From Pachypanchax playfairii (lineage: Eukaryota > Chordata > Actinopteri > Cyprinodontiformes > Aplocheilidae): 64,000 nt of DNA. Position numbers and translations under genes: made by a program. Of the stretch, positions 19,601-32,527 are shown piece by piece (the stretch's first letter is position 1; each line of letters starts with the position of its first letter). Where the stretch lies: assembly GCA_006937955.1 (NCBI GenBank), contig SSNP01000020.1:789504-853503 (forward strand), in the 5' to 3' direction. The notes beneath the pieces were generated by a model, which was given only the letters and a program-made list of their open reading frames with translations, ran no database searches and was not told the origin of the DNA.

Positions 19601-22600
19601 AAACTGATGACAGAATGATCTATATTACATCTTCTTTATTTCTGCTGCTTGTTTTGGTTTTTAGGTTTTGTCAGATACAACGTGTCGGTTCGAGGTGCAG
19701 CCACGGCCACTGTGAAAGTCACTCTGATAGACAAAGAAGGTCGCTGTGTGGTCTCCTCCAATGAGTTAACCGGGGTGCTTAAAGTGGTAGATGTCATGTT
19801 GTGGTGGCCATACCTGATGCATGAGAATCCAGGTTATCTTTACTCCATGGAGGTAAGATGACATCATTAAATATTTTTGTATTTAAGACTCAAAATTTAA
19901 GAAGTGTAATGATACAGCCAACAATACGGGAGACTATTAGAATGAAAACTTTACATGAACAGACTGAAGAGATAAGACAGTAAAACCAAATACAGTAAAA
20001 ATAATATACTGAAGTAAGACAGCAGAACATCCACAGATGGTAAATGGCGTGTACTTGTGTAGCGCTTTACTCAGGTCCTACGACCCCCACAGCTTCACAC
20101 TACAGTATGTCATTCACCCATTCACACACACACTCACACGTTTGGTGGTGATGAACTACACACATGTTGTAGCCACAGCTGTCCTGGAACACACACTGAC
20201 AGAGGCTGTCAGACAGCAGCGGACCCTCCAACCACCATACAGATCTATGATAGGCCCCTGCAGGTGGGTGTAGGGTGGGCCATGACCTACATTTTATTCA
20301 CACCACTGTTGCATATGAATGAATGAGACATTCTGTGGAGATATTATGTAATCCTTATAATTATTATTACCTCAGTCTTTTAACAGAATAACTTAAGAGT
20401 TAAGAACAGATATGAATGAAGTGTGACAGAATGTGATTAGTGTCAGATTGATTCTGGGAGTGATACGTAATAACAGCATCAGGGCAAAATCTATTCCTGA
20501 ATCTGGTGGTGCATGTTTGGATCTTCCTGAGTCTCCTGCCAGAAGGCGGCAAGATTATTACTGTCCTTCATCTTCCATCTTGCAAGGTGCTTTCTGTCAA
20601 TGACCCTCTGAGCTGTTTTGCTGGTTTCACGTCCCTCTTCAGAGTTTTCTTGTCCAGGATGTGATTCACCCTGTGAAAACAAATCTGCTGTATATCTGCC
20701 AAAACTGTGGAGGACTGTGGTGGGCATTCCAGATTACCTCAACTACCTGTGAAGTAAATGCGTTAGTGAACCTTCTTGGTTATGACTGGTTAACACTGAG
20801 ACAGATTCCCTGGAACCTCAAGTTGCTGATTCTTTCTACAGCGCGTCCTTCAGTGTAGATGGGACATGATTCACAACCTGGCTCCCAAAGTCCAACACCA
20901 GTTTTACTGATGTTAGAAAACAGGTTGCTCTCCTGGTACCAGGAGGGACACAGAGGGTAATATCTGTTTTGTACCAAACAAGCTCTTAGAGCTCATTTCC
21001 ATCTGCAGACCCTAAAACAAATAAAAATACATCATTTTAAAAGTAAAAACAAGTTGAGATTATTTAACCCCCCTCCCACCAGACTTCACTCATTCTCCCA
21101 TTCACATTTAATAGATATCACATGCTAATGTTACACATTTATTTATACAACAGAATCACATTTTAACAGATGTTTTCTATGCAGAATATTTAGACATGTT
21201 TTTAATTCTGTTGAAAGTTTGTTCCATTCCGTTGTGGTTTTAAGTGAGAATGCAGATTGTCTAAATGTTGTTTTTCTTCTGGTTGAGTTTCAAGACTCGC
21301 TGAGTGGTGATCATGTTACTCTGGTCGATCGGGTTGAATCAGATAAGACCCACAGGTGGTGACATCAGCGATCTTTATGATGGGGTTGTTGCTGTGTGGG
21401 GTCATGCAGTCACATGTATCCAGGGAAAACGGATATGAGCTGAATTCAGGATTCGATTGTACAGACTGGCTCTGAGTCTCGAGTCCAGCAGCTGATCTAT
21501 CAGTTAGAGCTCTTTAAAAACCCAGAGTAGGAGTTTTTGTTATCCAGGTGAACCAGTGAGGTGTGAAGACTGTTGACTTTTAACTCAGACCAAAAGAGTA
21601 ATCAGACTATGAAAGCATACTATTATCATTTCTATTAATCAGCGTGACGGACAGCTGAGTTACACACATAGAAACAGCAAATTCCAGAGAGTTTTCTATG
21701 GTCACATGATTTACATCTAACCCATTAGAAGTGGTTCTTTAGGTAACTCAATGAGATGCTTTAATGTCACTGATACATCTGTGTGCTCTTTAAGAATTCC
21801 ATGTACCATTTTGTTGACAATATAAAGTAATTTTTGTGTTTTTACATCCTTAAATGTAATCATTATTAACACTGAGCAGCTAGTTATGTTTTCTATTTTT
21901 ATTATATCAGGTCTTCTGCACTGTAAGACTTGTATTCTTGGAGACTGGGTCTCAGATTCTGACTCAGGTGTTTTAACCTGTAGGTTCACCTGATGGCGGC
22001 TGATGAGAGATCAGCATATGAGGATGTTTATACTCTCCCAGTCGGCATCCGCACCGTCAGAGTCACCAGCACACAGTTTCTCATTAACAACAAGCCATTC
22101 TATTTCCATGGAGTCAATAAACACGAGGACTCTGATGTGAGTACCACCAAACAAAGACACACTTCTGTAGAGGTCTCAACTTCTTTTAGCATTTAATGTA
22201 AATATCATTCATAACATTTGATCACATCACTGACTGTTTATGTTCACTTCCATTTATAGACAAATATTAGATGTGATTTCATTCTTTTTTGTCTTTGTGT
22301 TGTAGATTCGAGGTAAAGGTTTGGACTGGCCCCTAATTGTCAAAGATTTTAACTTGATGAAGTGGTTGGGGGCCAACTCGTTCCGCACAAGTCATTACCC
22401 GTACGCAGAGGAGATCCTGCAGATGTGTGACCGCCATGGCATCGTGGTGATAGATGAGTCCCCCGGAGTGGGCATCAAAGACATGTATGTATTCTACTCT
22501 CATGTATGGAGCATGTAGCATAGTTAAAACTTTATTTACTGTGTCTACAGTTTAAACAGTGCAGCAGTGCTATATGTCGACGTCTTCCAAACATTAGCAA

Positions 22601-25600
22601 CATATTCTCGCCATGCTCCGTGCACTCTCCTAGTCAAATGTGTGTTTTTACTTTTTTTACTGTTTCAGTCGCAGTTTTGAAAACGCCTCCTTGACGCACC
22701 ACCTGGTTGTCATGGATGAGCTTGTGCGTCGTGATAAGAACCATCCCTCTGTGGTGATGTGGTCTGTAGCCAATGAGCCCGCTGCAGAGATGCCACCAGC
22801 TGATTTTTATTTTAAGTGAGTACTAATATTCTTTCTTCTTGTATACATAGAAAATGAACTGGGGTTGGATTAAATCTACAACATTTATCTGAATTGAATA
22901 ATATCTGTTTTTTCAGAAGCATTAAACACCTTAACTCTAGTTTGAGGAATGCTGTAAAACCAGAGAGGGAGTTACCTGCAATCATTGTTTGAAATACACC
23001 AGACAACCTAACCGACCCGGTTACACAGACCTGAACTGGTTGGTTGAAGATAACAAAGTTAAAGGTTTTCTGTTACCTTTTTTTTAATTTAAGAAAATTA
23101 TTATTTAAATAGTCAATTTAACATTGGCAAGAGTAACTAAAAACATGCTTAAAATGAAAAAAAAAAAAAAAATCTGCATTATTTTGAAACTGGATGTGTT
23201 TTATGAGCGTTTGTCTCGACTGCCCCTTTTCCACTACGGTCGGCATCACTTTACTGGACCAATCAGTGCATAAGTGGGCGTGTTCGGAACGAGGCAGAAG
23301 TAGTCCGAAAAAAAGGGTTAGGGTCAGCCCTGAAAAAGGACATGAAACACACCAGAACCGTCTGAACCGTACCGTATCATACCGTACTGACGCTTGTGGA
23401 TAAGCGCATACAAGAATCCAAAGTTGTGTAAGACATCTCTACCTGCACAAACATGCTTCATTACCTAAAGGTTTCAAGCAGATTCTTGTCTGTTACATAA
23501 CCAGTACCAGAAAGCAGAAATCACATCCCTCCACCAAGCAGCTTGTTTCCCCAAAACAGGATTTATCAAATCAAATCAAATCAAATCAAAAATACTTTAT
23601 TAATCCCCGAAGGGAAATTCAAGTGTTGTTGTAGCTCAGTTATTCTTCAGGGAGCCATAGAGAGTTCTAGGTGTGGACAGGAAGCATCTTCTGTAGAGGG
23701 TTCTAGCTGTGGACAGGAAGGATCTCCTGTAGAGGTCTGTGCTGCAGCGGATTATGAAGAATCTTCTGACTGAGACACTCTGTTGTTGAGTTACTGTGTT
23801 CTGAAGAGGATGATGAGGGTTTTCCATCATGTTCTTCATCCTCCTTTGGACAATCAACTCAAGAGACTCTAGTTCAGTCTCCAGGACAGAACCAGTCCTC
23901 CATATCTAACTGTTTAGCCTACTCGTGTCACATACTCTGATGCTCCGCCCCCAACAGGTAACTGCAGATGTGATCAGCTGACAAACTCCTCTTCATTTTT
24001 CGCTCCTCTTCAAATCTCTGTCTGTCTGTATTGTTTGAACAGAGACAGACAGAGACACACTGGAGTCCAGGATATGTCCCTTTAGCCATGTCTCAGTGAA
24101 ACACATGATGCTGCATTTCAACAGAGTTTCAAGTTCATCCATTTTGTTATGAAGAGATCTCACATTTGTCAATATGACTTATGGAAGTGAAGGTTTAAAC
24201 TTCCTCTTTCTCTCTCTTCACTTTGCTCCTGCTCTGCATCCACGTCTTCTTCTTTTGAGCTCATCAGGGATCCAGAGTTTCAATTTGAGGATTATTTCAG
24301 CCTTAGAAATGTCAGTTAGCTGCTCTTACTTGTAAACAAGTCTCTTGTTGCCATGGTTACGCATCATAACAAGTGGCAAAAAAGTGACAAATCCAGCAAA
24401 AAACTCGATCAGCACAGCACCCAAATCAGAAGAAAAGTATTCAGAAAACATTTCCAGAAGAAAAAACCATCAAGAAACACTCAAAAAGAACAAAAAAATG
24501 CTAGCAAATGCTAGCTAAGTCACAGAGCTACTCCAACAAGCTGCCACCAGTTATAGCGCTATTCCGGAATGCCACAATATACACAAACCTAACAGTTCTA
24601 CATTCCTTTTATCATCATTATTAGATTCTTTAAGCCATGTAAACATTTGGAATCACTTTAATTTCATCATCAGTTGGTGTGACCTCTGACCCTGAGTGAG
24701 TCATCTGCTCCTGAGAAGATTGTCAGCTGTCTGAAATGTAGAATGATGGACTTGTTTGGACCGATGTGTTGTGAACCTTTAGCCCTCGTCAGATTGATGC
24801 AGTGAAACTATTTCCTCTTGAAGCTCATTACTGATGTCTGTCCTGCCTGCTGTGTTAACTCACACCTGTATGCTCCAGACTGCAAACTAACAAAACTCCT
24901 GCTGATGAGCAGATAATCAGAAGACTATCACAGCACCTTGCTGCATAAAGGGGTCCTGGTCTGGGTTTGAAACCTGACCAGGACTTTTCTGCAGGCAGTT
25001 AGCATGTTCTCCCTGCACATGCATGGATTTTCTCCAGAGACTCCAGCCTCCTATCACAGACTAAAAATATGCATAAGGTTAATTAGCAACTCTAAATTGT
25101 CCCTGTGTGCATGTGTCTATGAGGGACCGGTGACCTGTCCAGGTACCAGCTCAACATGACCCTGAACTGGAACAAGCAGGTACAGATAATGACTGACTTT
25201 GCTTTTCCTACAGGACGGTGATAAAACACACTAAGACTCTGGACTCTACTCGACCCGTCACCTATATCACGGACAGTAACTATGCAAGAGACAAAGGAGT
25301 GAGTCTCTTCATCTCAGTTTGCAGCATCACATAACAGAAAATAACTTATACAGTATCAACAAGCATTCTGTTTTTTATATTTATGTAGAAGAATTTAACC
25401 AGTTAACATTTCTGATACAACTCTGAGTTTATTTGCTGCTTTTCTATAAATGATTGAATGTTCCAATATGTTACACAACGACCTTCATGTCTGATGACAT
25501 GAACAGTAACAGAGGAAAGGTTGTCAGTGTGTTCTGTTTCTATTAGTATTATAAGCTGTTGCTTATTGAAAGTTTAACTACCATAAGTTGTGTTTGGTTT

Positions 25601-26634
25601 TTATTCAACTCCATCAGTGCACCTCGGAGCAGCTGTGTGCAGCTGTGTGCAGCTGTGTGCAGCTGTGTCTACAATGTGCAGTTTATCACCACCAAACGTG
25701 TGAGTTTGTAGTGTGAAGCACTTTGTGAGTCATTTGACTTTAAAGGTGATAAAGAGGATTTTGCCCCGAATTAGAAGCTCAACGGCTGTTTGTTGTTTTT
25801 CTAATAGTGCACATGCGTTCCCAGTTAACCTAACGTGCATGTTTTGGTTTGGAAGGACATGTAAACACCAAACAGATCACTCCCAGTCAGTGTTGAACCT
25901 GTGACTGTCTCACGGTGCCACTGCGCAGCCCTGAAATAGTTGTATTTATATTAAATCTTGTGTTTATGTTTGAGAATATTTCTCCATTACAGTTTCTTTG
26001 TGGGTCATGTTGTTTGTAGGCTCCCTATGTGGACGTGGTGTGTGTGAACAGTTACTTCTCCTGGTATCATGACCCGGGTCACCTGGAGGTCATCTCTATT
26101 CAGCTCAACACTCAGTTTGACAACTGGTATGGAAAGTACCAGAAACCCATCATCCAGAGTGAATATGGTGCAGATGCAGTCCCGGGAGTTCATAGTGTGA
26201 GTATCCAGAACGTTTACTTATTTGTACTCCTCTACAATAATGTCTAGTTATTGATTTTAAACTCTTATGGCTGCAGTGAGCTGCTCATTTTACTAACCAG
26301 TCTCTCAACTAGCACACGTCTTCCTGGATTTATCACCTGATTTAAGAAGTCTGGATTTCCCTCTGCAGGATCCACCAGTGATGTTTACTGAGGAGTATCA
26401 GAAGGTGGTTCTGCAAAATTACCACCAAGTGTTTGACCAGAAAAGGAAGCAGTATATTGTTGGAGAACTCATCTGGAACTTTGCAGACTTCATGACTTCA
26501 CAAGGTGAACCTGAGCTGCTCACATGGTCCTGTTAGCATCTTATAGGATTTTTATTTCAAATGTGAACAGCAGAGTGAATTGTCTAAAATATATTTCAGA
26601 CATTCTCAATATACTTTGGAGTTTTATCCAATTG

Positions 26635-26672
<38 letters not shown>

Positions 26673-28358
26673 GTTGTCAAGAAATATCATAACACTAAAA
26701 CTCGCTGACAAGAAGTGTAGAGTTGAAACAGTTTATCAATTTACACAAATAACTGTTATAAAAATCCTTCTAACAAGGTGGTACCAAACTAAAGATTGTA
26801 TCAGTCTATCTTCTGTAAAACTGAATTGTCTCATAAAAGCACTTTATCAGCAGCTTTTCACGTGTACCAGATGGATGTTTTTCTGATTGAAACTACATTT
26901 CCTGCAGACACATTAAATGATAAATCTGGTCACATTACATTTAATTATTATGTTCTGCTTAGAATAAACGGGAGTTGTGCCCAAACATCAAGACAATCAG
27001 TGGAGTTACTTCATAGTGCCTCAAAAACTCCACCCACAACCAGCTGCTGTCTCATTACAAGCAAATCAAACGGTCCAGTAGCTCTGTGCAACATCTTGCT
27101 CAGTATCAAATCTCCAAGAGGACAATATGTCCTCATTTACCAGGACTTGTTCATTCTTATACATGGAATTACATGTTTGTTGAATCTTTACATTTACATC
27201 ATTCAGTAACTTGTATATAAAAATGGAAGCCTGTAAGTTCAGAATCAGGTTTATGAAGTATGTCCCACTCTTAAGGAATTTGGTTCCAGTTCACATTTCT
27301 TCTTGTACTTATTGCACATTACTCTAGAAAAACAACATGGATAACATAATTACCAAAACAGACATTATTAGACATAGTACATGTACATGAAATGGAGTTA
27401 GCAGCACCGCTCATTATAAATGGCTGATGAAAGAAAAAAGAGGTCAAAGGTCATTCTAATGGAGCTGCAGTGCAAAGCCTAAAAGCAGGGTCTTATGTTA
27501 GGGGATGAGAGCATGTAAAAATCCTGACATTGAAATGGAAGAACATTTTTAGGAAAGTTAAAGGAATATTGTGAGTTTCTGTAGAAATGTTATAAAAAAT
27601 GACCTGATGGCTCAATGAATGAGTTCAGTTTCAGAGAAGTTCTGACAGGAGCATTGAGCTAACGGCAGGTCAGAACAGGACCAAAAGCAAAGCTGCCAAG
27701 TTTCAGAATGTTTGGTGTTTAATTAACTGTGTTCTAACTGAGGTTTATCTACAGCAGGTAAGATACTTACTGCTTCATCCTTCTGCAGAATACAACCTTG
27801 CAACAACGTGGTTTTACAGAATGTGGGTTTGATCACAAAGAAAATTTAAAAAGATCCTAATAAAGTTCATTTTCTATGAGGCTTTTTATTCTTTAGTTTA
27901 TCTGTTTGAATTATAATATAAAAACAATATGTTGAAATATATTTTTTGACTTAAACTTTTTTTATGTGAATAAATTTTAGGTAAATATTTTCATAACCAC
28001 TCTTCTGTTTAAGTGCTTTATAGAGATGTTTAGATACCCTCAGTGTGATAACACCTCAGCTTTATTTACTCAACATGGTGAACAAGCACTTGAAGCTGTT
28101 ACCACTTCCAACTCCATGTAATTTAAATGTCTACCTTAAAATTACACGAGTTACCTCGATAAATATTATTAATGAAATGTATTTTTGTGTGTTTGTATGT
28201 ACGCAGGTATTACTCGTGTGGTGGGAAACAAAAAAGGGATTTTTACTCGGCAAAGGCAACCCAAAGCAGCAGCTTTTATTCTGAAGGAGAGGTACTGGAG
28301 ACTGGCAAATGAAACAGGCAGGCTTCCTCTCTGGACCAAATACCCGTGTCCACTCTGA
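16616..28358 (+). CDS. gusb: beta-glucuronidase, tandem copy 2 (12 coding exons)
   Basis: Second intact GH2 beta-glucuronidase. Exons: 16616-16807, 17238-17423, 17512-17693, 19365-19507, 19665-19852, 21984-22136, 22306-22484, 22669-22815, 25214-25298, 26020-26196, 26369-26504, 28207-28358. The total is 1920 nt, 639 aa. The acid/base is E444 in WSVANEP and the nucleophile E533 in QSEYGAD. The start at 16616 aligns with codon 9 of copy 1, because the 24 nt between two 'gatg' motifs in copy 1 are absent here. An in-frame ATG at 16589 is possible but would put charged residues before the signal peptide. The C-terminus is 8 codons longer than in copy 1, ending TKYPCPL. Exons 2, 3 and 7 are almost identical to copy 1, whereas exons 8-12 differ at many sites. 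Introns 3, 5 and 8 have grown through repeat insertions. Division of labour between the copies cannot be judged from the sequence. Confidence 0.94.
18120..18430. repeat. LINE-like 3' fragment (L2/Maui type suspected)
   Basis: It contains 'tccagctcctcctggggatc', 'ccaggccagagagattatat', 'tccctgtgggacatgag' and 'gatgtggaggagcagcagct', in the order I remember from the 3' part of fish L2/Maui-type LINEs. It lies in intron 3 of gusb copy 2. The family name is from memory. Confidence 0.5.
18885..18935 (+). repeat. retroposon-type tail (gggattaataaagtattt)
   Basis: The segment 'agagaaccttcccgagg' followed by 'gattaataaagtatttctta' is the same tail seen in reverse at 23585-23625 and in decayed form at 55095-55130. 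Confidence 0.5.
20030..20280 (-). repeat. tRNA-like SINE, antisense partial copy
   Basis: It begins 'taaatggcgtgtacttgtg' and includes 'gccacagctgtcctggaac' and 'acacactgacagaggc', the reverse complement of the 5605-5925 body. The tRNA-like head is missing; after 20260 the sequence no longer matches. It lies in intron 5 of gusb copy 2. Confidence 0.65.
20281..21980. other. gusb copy 2 intron 5, remainder
   Basis: About 1.7 kb with no coding exon. Positions about 20400-20700 contain repeat-like words (for example 'cctgaatctggtggtgcatg', 'gtctcctgccagaaggcggc') that recall a dispersed fish repeat I cannot name. The rest looks unique. Confidence 0.4.
23565..23900 (-). repeat. interspersed repeat carrying about two units of the 36-bp minisatellite
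   Basis: It starts with (aaatc)n at about 23567-23590, then 'atactttattaatccccgaa' and a region to 23640. Next come about two 36-bp units on the opposite strand (23660-23735, 'ttctagctgtggacaggaag' and 'gatctcctgtagag'), then 'gaggatgatgagggttttcc' and 'ctcctttggacaatcaactc'. Its ends also flank the giant array at 47405-55071, in reverse orientation. I infer a retroposon because of its poly-repeat tail. It lies in intron 8 of gusb copy 2. Confidence 0.75.
23901..24954. other. gusb copy 2 intron 8, no feature recognised
   Basis: About 1 kb of AT-rich sequence without coding signal. Parts at 24050-24350 look repeat-like, but I cannot name them. Confidence 0.4.
24955..25200 (+). repeat. teleost SINE-like repeat, longest copy
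   Basis: It contains 'agcatgttctccctgcacat', 'gcatggattttctccagaga', 'aattagcaactctaaattgt', 'gaccggtgacctgtccaggt' and 'gaccctgaactggaacaagc', in the standard order of a very common fish SINE/LINE-tail repeat (from memory). It sits directly before exon 9 of gusb copy 2 and ends about 15 bp from the acceptor. Confidence 0.7.
25620..25735 (+). repeat. SINE 3' fragment with four 10-bp tandem units
   Basis: 'cagctgtgtg' is repeated about four times at 25629-25668. It is followed by 'ctacaatgtgcagtttatca' and 'gaagcactttgtgagtcat', the 3' part of the 5605-5925 SINE family. Confidence 0.6.
26637..26670. repeat. (CA)n microsatellite in gusb copy 2 intron 11
   Basis: 17 uninterrupted CA units directly after 'ccaattgtt'. 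Confidence 0.97.
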
Positions 28359-31300
28359 CCCAGAGACACCAGTGTTCAGACAAGCAGTTTGCTTCACTAC
28401 AAAGCAGGTTTAACTTAACCTGGGTTTCTTTAAGAGGTTCAAGATAAAAGCCATTTGCAAAGTTAATTTTCTGTCATCCGGTTTCTTTAACGTTACATTT
28501 CAAGTGTTAATCTCTGATTTCAATCAGTCTTCCAAACATTTTGTAAGATCGCTGTGAAAATCAGCATGAATGTACAGGCGTGTTCATCTCCACAGCAGGT
28601 TAGTGTAATGAACTCTACATGCCTTGTGAAAAGAAATCTGTGTTTACACTCTGTAAATCTCTGTGCCTCGAGTCAGTTCATTCTATATATAATTCACTTT
28701 TATGGAGCAGACTGTTGCTTTCAAACATCAGATGATAAAGATACAGATACTTACTGTTTTACATCATTTGTAAAACTGTTTGCAAAGAGTTTTTACTAAG
28801 TAAATAGATTTCCAATGAAAACTATTGATTGCACAACCAATCAGCGTTTGCTGATTTGTCTTTTTTCTACATGATTTCTGACCAGTAAAATGTTTTTATT
28901 TTTATAAGACAATCAAGAGAGAATACATAGTTTAATGTATCTCAATCAGAACAATAAAAACTATTAAATGAGCTTTTTATTCGTCATCTCTCTGTACATT
29001 AGTACTTGAAATAAAGATGTCCTCTGTCTCCTGATTTCTTCAAATAAATGTTTGGATGTCTAAAGTAACCCAGTATGTTTGATCAGCGTGTACAAACACG
29101 CAGTGAATTATCCAGGAAATGAACTTGAATTCTCAGCAGTGTGCTGGATAAAATACTGCAATTATTTACGTTTTCAGAAGTCAAGCGTACAGACGTGAAA
29201 GAAAACCACAAAAGTCACTGAAATAACAGAAACCATGAAAATCAGACTCTTTGTGTTTAACAATCATTTTTAAAATAAATTTCTTATGAAATGATACAAA
29301 TGATTTTATTCACATCTGAATGTGTAAATGCATCTTGAGCAGTTAGTATTCATGACAATTTTTACACAAGCCAGTCTGTATACAGTAAACTGTACTGTGT
29401 TCTGTAAATGAACCTTCCTAGTTTTAAAATCATCTTATTAAAGCAAACTGAAACCTAAATCCAGAAACTTCCTGTTGGTGTAAAAACATTTTGCAGGCCG
29501 TTTCATCTTATCACAACTTTTATTTTTGATCAGTAAATCTGGTTTGTTGCTCTGTTACAATGTTCCTCTCTCAGGTTACAGGAAAAAACAAACTAAACGT
29601 ATAAAAAGGCAAATAAATTCCATGAATTAAAACAACGGTAGTTTCAGAGGGAATCTTTTAATGGTCGGTCATTTCCACATAACGACAGTTAAAAAGTTCT
29701 TTAACCTTCATCAACCCTGACAGGTAAGCTGGATTTAAAATGTTGTTTTCTTCACACCACCCACCCAACGTTTCATGTAACACTTGTCCATGTAAGAAAA
29801 TACAGCATTTTTAAAACATATTTGGCAACACAGAAGCAAACCCGGTGATTTTTCCTCAACAATGAATTTTAATAATTTGTGTTTTTGCTGACAGGTGGAT
29901 TTCTATCCTTCCATCCCCTCCACATTTATCACTGTTTTTACTAAAATAATCCAGAATGTTAACAGTTTCTACAGCTAAAGGGCATAACGATGAAAAAAGT
30001 AACATTACAATCTTATTTAACAGAGTTTGCTCCTAGCTAACAGACAATTCTAGCTAGAAGATACAAAGATGAGAATTATACACAGGAAATCAAGAAATTA
30101 AAAAAAGAGCCAGTGATTTCACAGAGTATTTCATCTGGCAATGTATGAGCTGTTACTGGATAATAAATCTTTGGGAAATACCAATTAATGATTCCAGGAA
30201 GCAGCAGAAGTGCCTGTTGCCGTTACCATTCTTCATGTTTCCAAGGCTGTTACTGTTGCTCAAACAGAAGGCACTTTTGTTGGCATTAGTGATGCAACTA
30301 ACATGGCAGTTATCCTCAGGACCAAATGAATGTTGATGAGAATGTAGAACTGATCACCTGGAAATCCAATAAGCAAAGTGTCTTGTTATAACTTCAGAGA
30401 CTGTGTTTGACCAGAATCGAGTGAGGTCTAAAAGCTTTGACGTTTCTGGAGGGAGACAGTACGAAGACCCGGAGAAGGAAAAATACAGAAAAGTTGGAGT
30501 TCAAAAAGACCTGGATCTGGATCATTGTTCCAGAGGAGAACATTAATGAGAAGGTTATCAGAAAGAGGACTGAACAGATTAACGATGTTCACTTAACTAA
30601 TCAGTATCTGAATCAAGCCAAGTCTCAAACTACCTGTTGAGTCCCAGAATGTTACAGAAAAGTAAAACACTATTATTATACATCACAGTGACACATTATT
30701 TAAACCTAAAGGTCAAATATGAGCCATTTACTGGGGAAAGGTGCCCCAGATTATTTATACTGGGGGGGCTTTAATGAAAACAAGGGATGATACTCTGCAG
30801 TTAGAAAAGAGTTTTAACATGCCAGAATAGAAAGGATTTTTAGGGGTGGGGACTCATTTCAGAATGAGTCACCAGAAGCGTATTAATATCATCTGATTAG
30901 AATGTGAACTAAACAAGACAAGATGGTTTATTACTACAGTTAAACTGTTAATGACTGTTCCTTTAAAAGGTTCAACTCTGGATCGTTCTCCTGTGTTGTT
31001 CCTCTTCTCTACCAGCTGTCTCCAAACAGAAATTCAGATCTGCTTCATTCTCACTGCATCGCAGTAAACAAACAGGGACTACCTTTAAGTGCAAATAAAA
31101 GTTTAAAAGCTATTTATTGTATTGGATCTTACCACTACCTGTGCAGTTTACATCAAGTCCAAGTTTTGTTTGGACCCTGAAAATGAGCCGTAGCTCAGCT
31201 TGATACGGTGTCTGCTACTGTTAGGTGGACGTTAGACAAACGTAAACGTCTGGTGAATATTAGTGTAACCACAAGAGAGACGCCTCCGCCACCAGGCTTC

Positions 31301-32527
31301 TCTAACCAGAGACCAACATAGAGAGGGAGAAAACACTTCACTGGTATTTTATTTACAAAACGTGGTCATAAAAATAAAGTTGTGCCCCTGTGATGGTAAA
31401 ACAAGGAACAAACTGGCATTGACATTACACACCCCCTGCCCAAAAACACTTAGAAAGGTAGTTCACCTTAACACTCGTTTAGGCACATGAGTCTGAATAG
31501 CTCCCACTCGTGTGGTGGTCAGGAATGATTCTCAAACACAAAACTAAACAAAAAAACAAATGTGAAGGTGCTTTTTATGCAACTTGCAGTTCTTTTTTTA
31601 AGAGACTCCAGATGAAACTCAACAAAGAAAATAAACGGACCAACGTCTGACCTTCATACCCGACCAGAAACAGAGGAAAGGAAGAAGATGCTCCGCGTGA
31701 GCGTGTGGTCAGACTCATCCAGCCTTATCTTCCACGTCCACTCTTCTTCTTCTGTTTAGATTCTTGTTTTAATCGTTTGTGTTGACACTAAAACACAATT
31801 TAGCCCCAAATATTGCTCAACAGCTATTTACAGAGTTGAAAAAACAAACAACCTGATCTACACACGTCTCACATTGTCCCATGTTTATTTTTAGTGGTCC
31901 TTGTAAAAACAAACAAAACAAAAAAAACTACAAAGTGTAAACATGGCAAAAAAATATTTGATATAATAAATGCTAATAATTCCCCCCCCCCCCATCTCAT
32001 CCTGCTGTAGAAGATTCTCTGCAAACTTCCACCAATGAGTGTTTAGTTCCTAATCAAGGGGCCGATATTTAGCGGGGAGTTTTAGTGCAGGTGATCTGTG
32101 CAGTAAAAAAAAAGAGAAAATGGTTTCCAACAATTTGAAGTACGTCATATTAAATGTCTCATTTCTTCTTCCATCTGCAATCCTTCCTGTTAAAATGAAG
32201 GCTGTCCTCCATCACTGTGTATTCTGGGCTTCTGCTGGGAAACACACACATGTTCACATACCGCCAGCCCCATGAGTGAGATTATACGGTTAAACAAGAA
32301 GACCCCCCCCACCCCCCAGGAAAAAAAATTATCTGTCACTTACAAATTCTTCAGTGTTTGCAATCAATATTGAGATGTCAGGCCCGACATTTATGTTAAT
32401 TTCTTCTTTGTTTTTTTTAACACACAGCAGAATAAACATTGTTTGGAAGCGAGGTCTCCTGGTGGCAAGTCAAATGTTCAGAGTTCTTTTTTGTTGTTGT
32501 CACTTTTTTCTTGCCACTCTCCACAGC
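28359..32527. other. gusb copy 2 3' UTR, spacer and probable vkorc1l1 3' UTR
   Basis: No coding exon was found on either strand. Candidate poly(A) signals for gusb copy 2 are AATAAA at 28953 and 29010. vkorc1l1 reads in from the right, and TTTATT (AATAAA on the - strand) at 31348-31353 is one possible end for it. Poly-C runs lie near 31982 and 32303. The short open frames here resemble nothing. Confidence 0.5.
29010..29015 (+). terminator. candidate poly(A) signal of gusb copy 2
   Basis: AATAAA 652 bp after the stop, with 'gatgtcctctgtctcctg' and T/GT-rich sequence downstream. An earlier AATAAA lies at 28953-28958. Confidence 0.45.

Noticed and set aside
23325..23405. Possible small inverted element around accgtaccgtatcataccgt
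   Set aside because: Short local repeats of accgta only; I could not find matching terminal repeats or a target duplication.
26524..27209. + strand frames of 120 and 137 codons
   Set aside because: They overlap intron 11 of gusb copy 2 and a CA microsatellite, and have no family resemblance.
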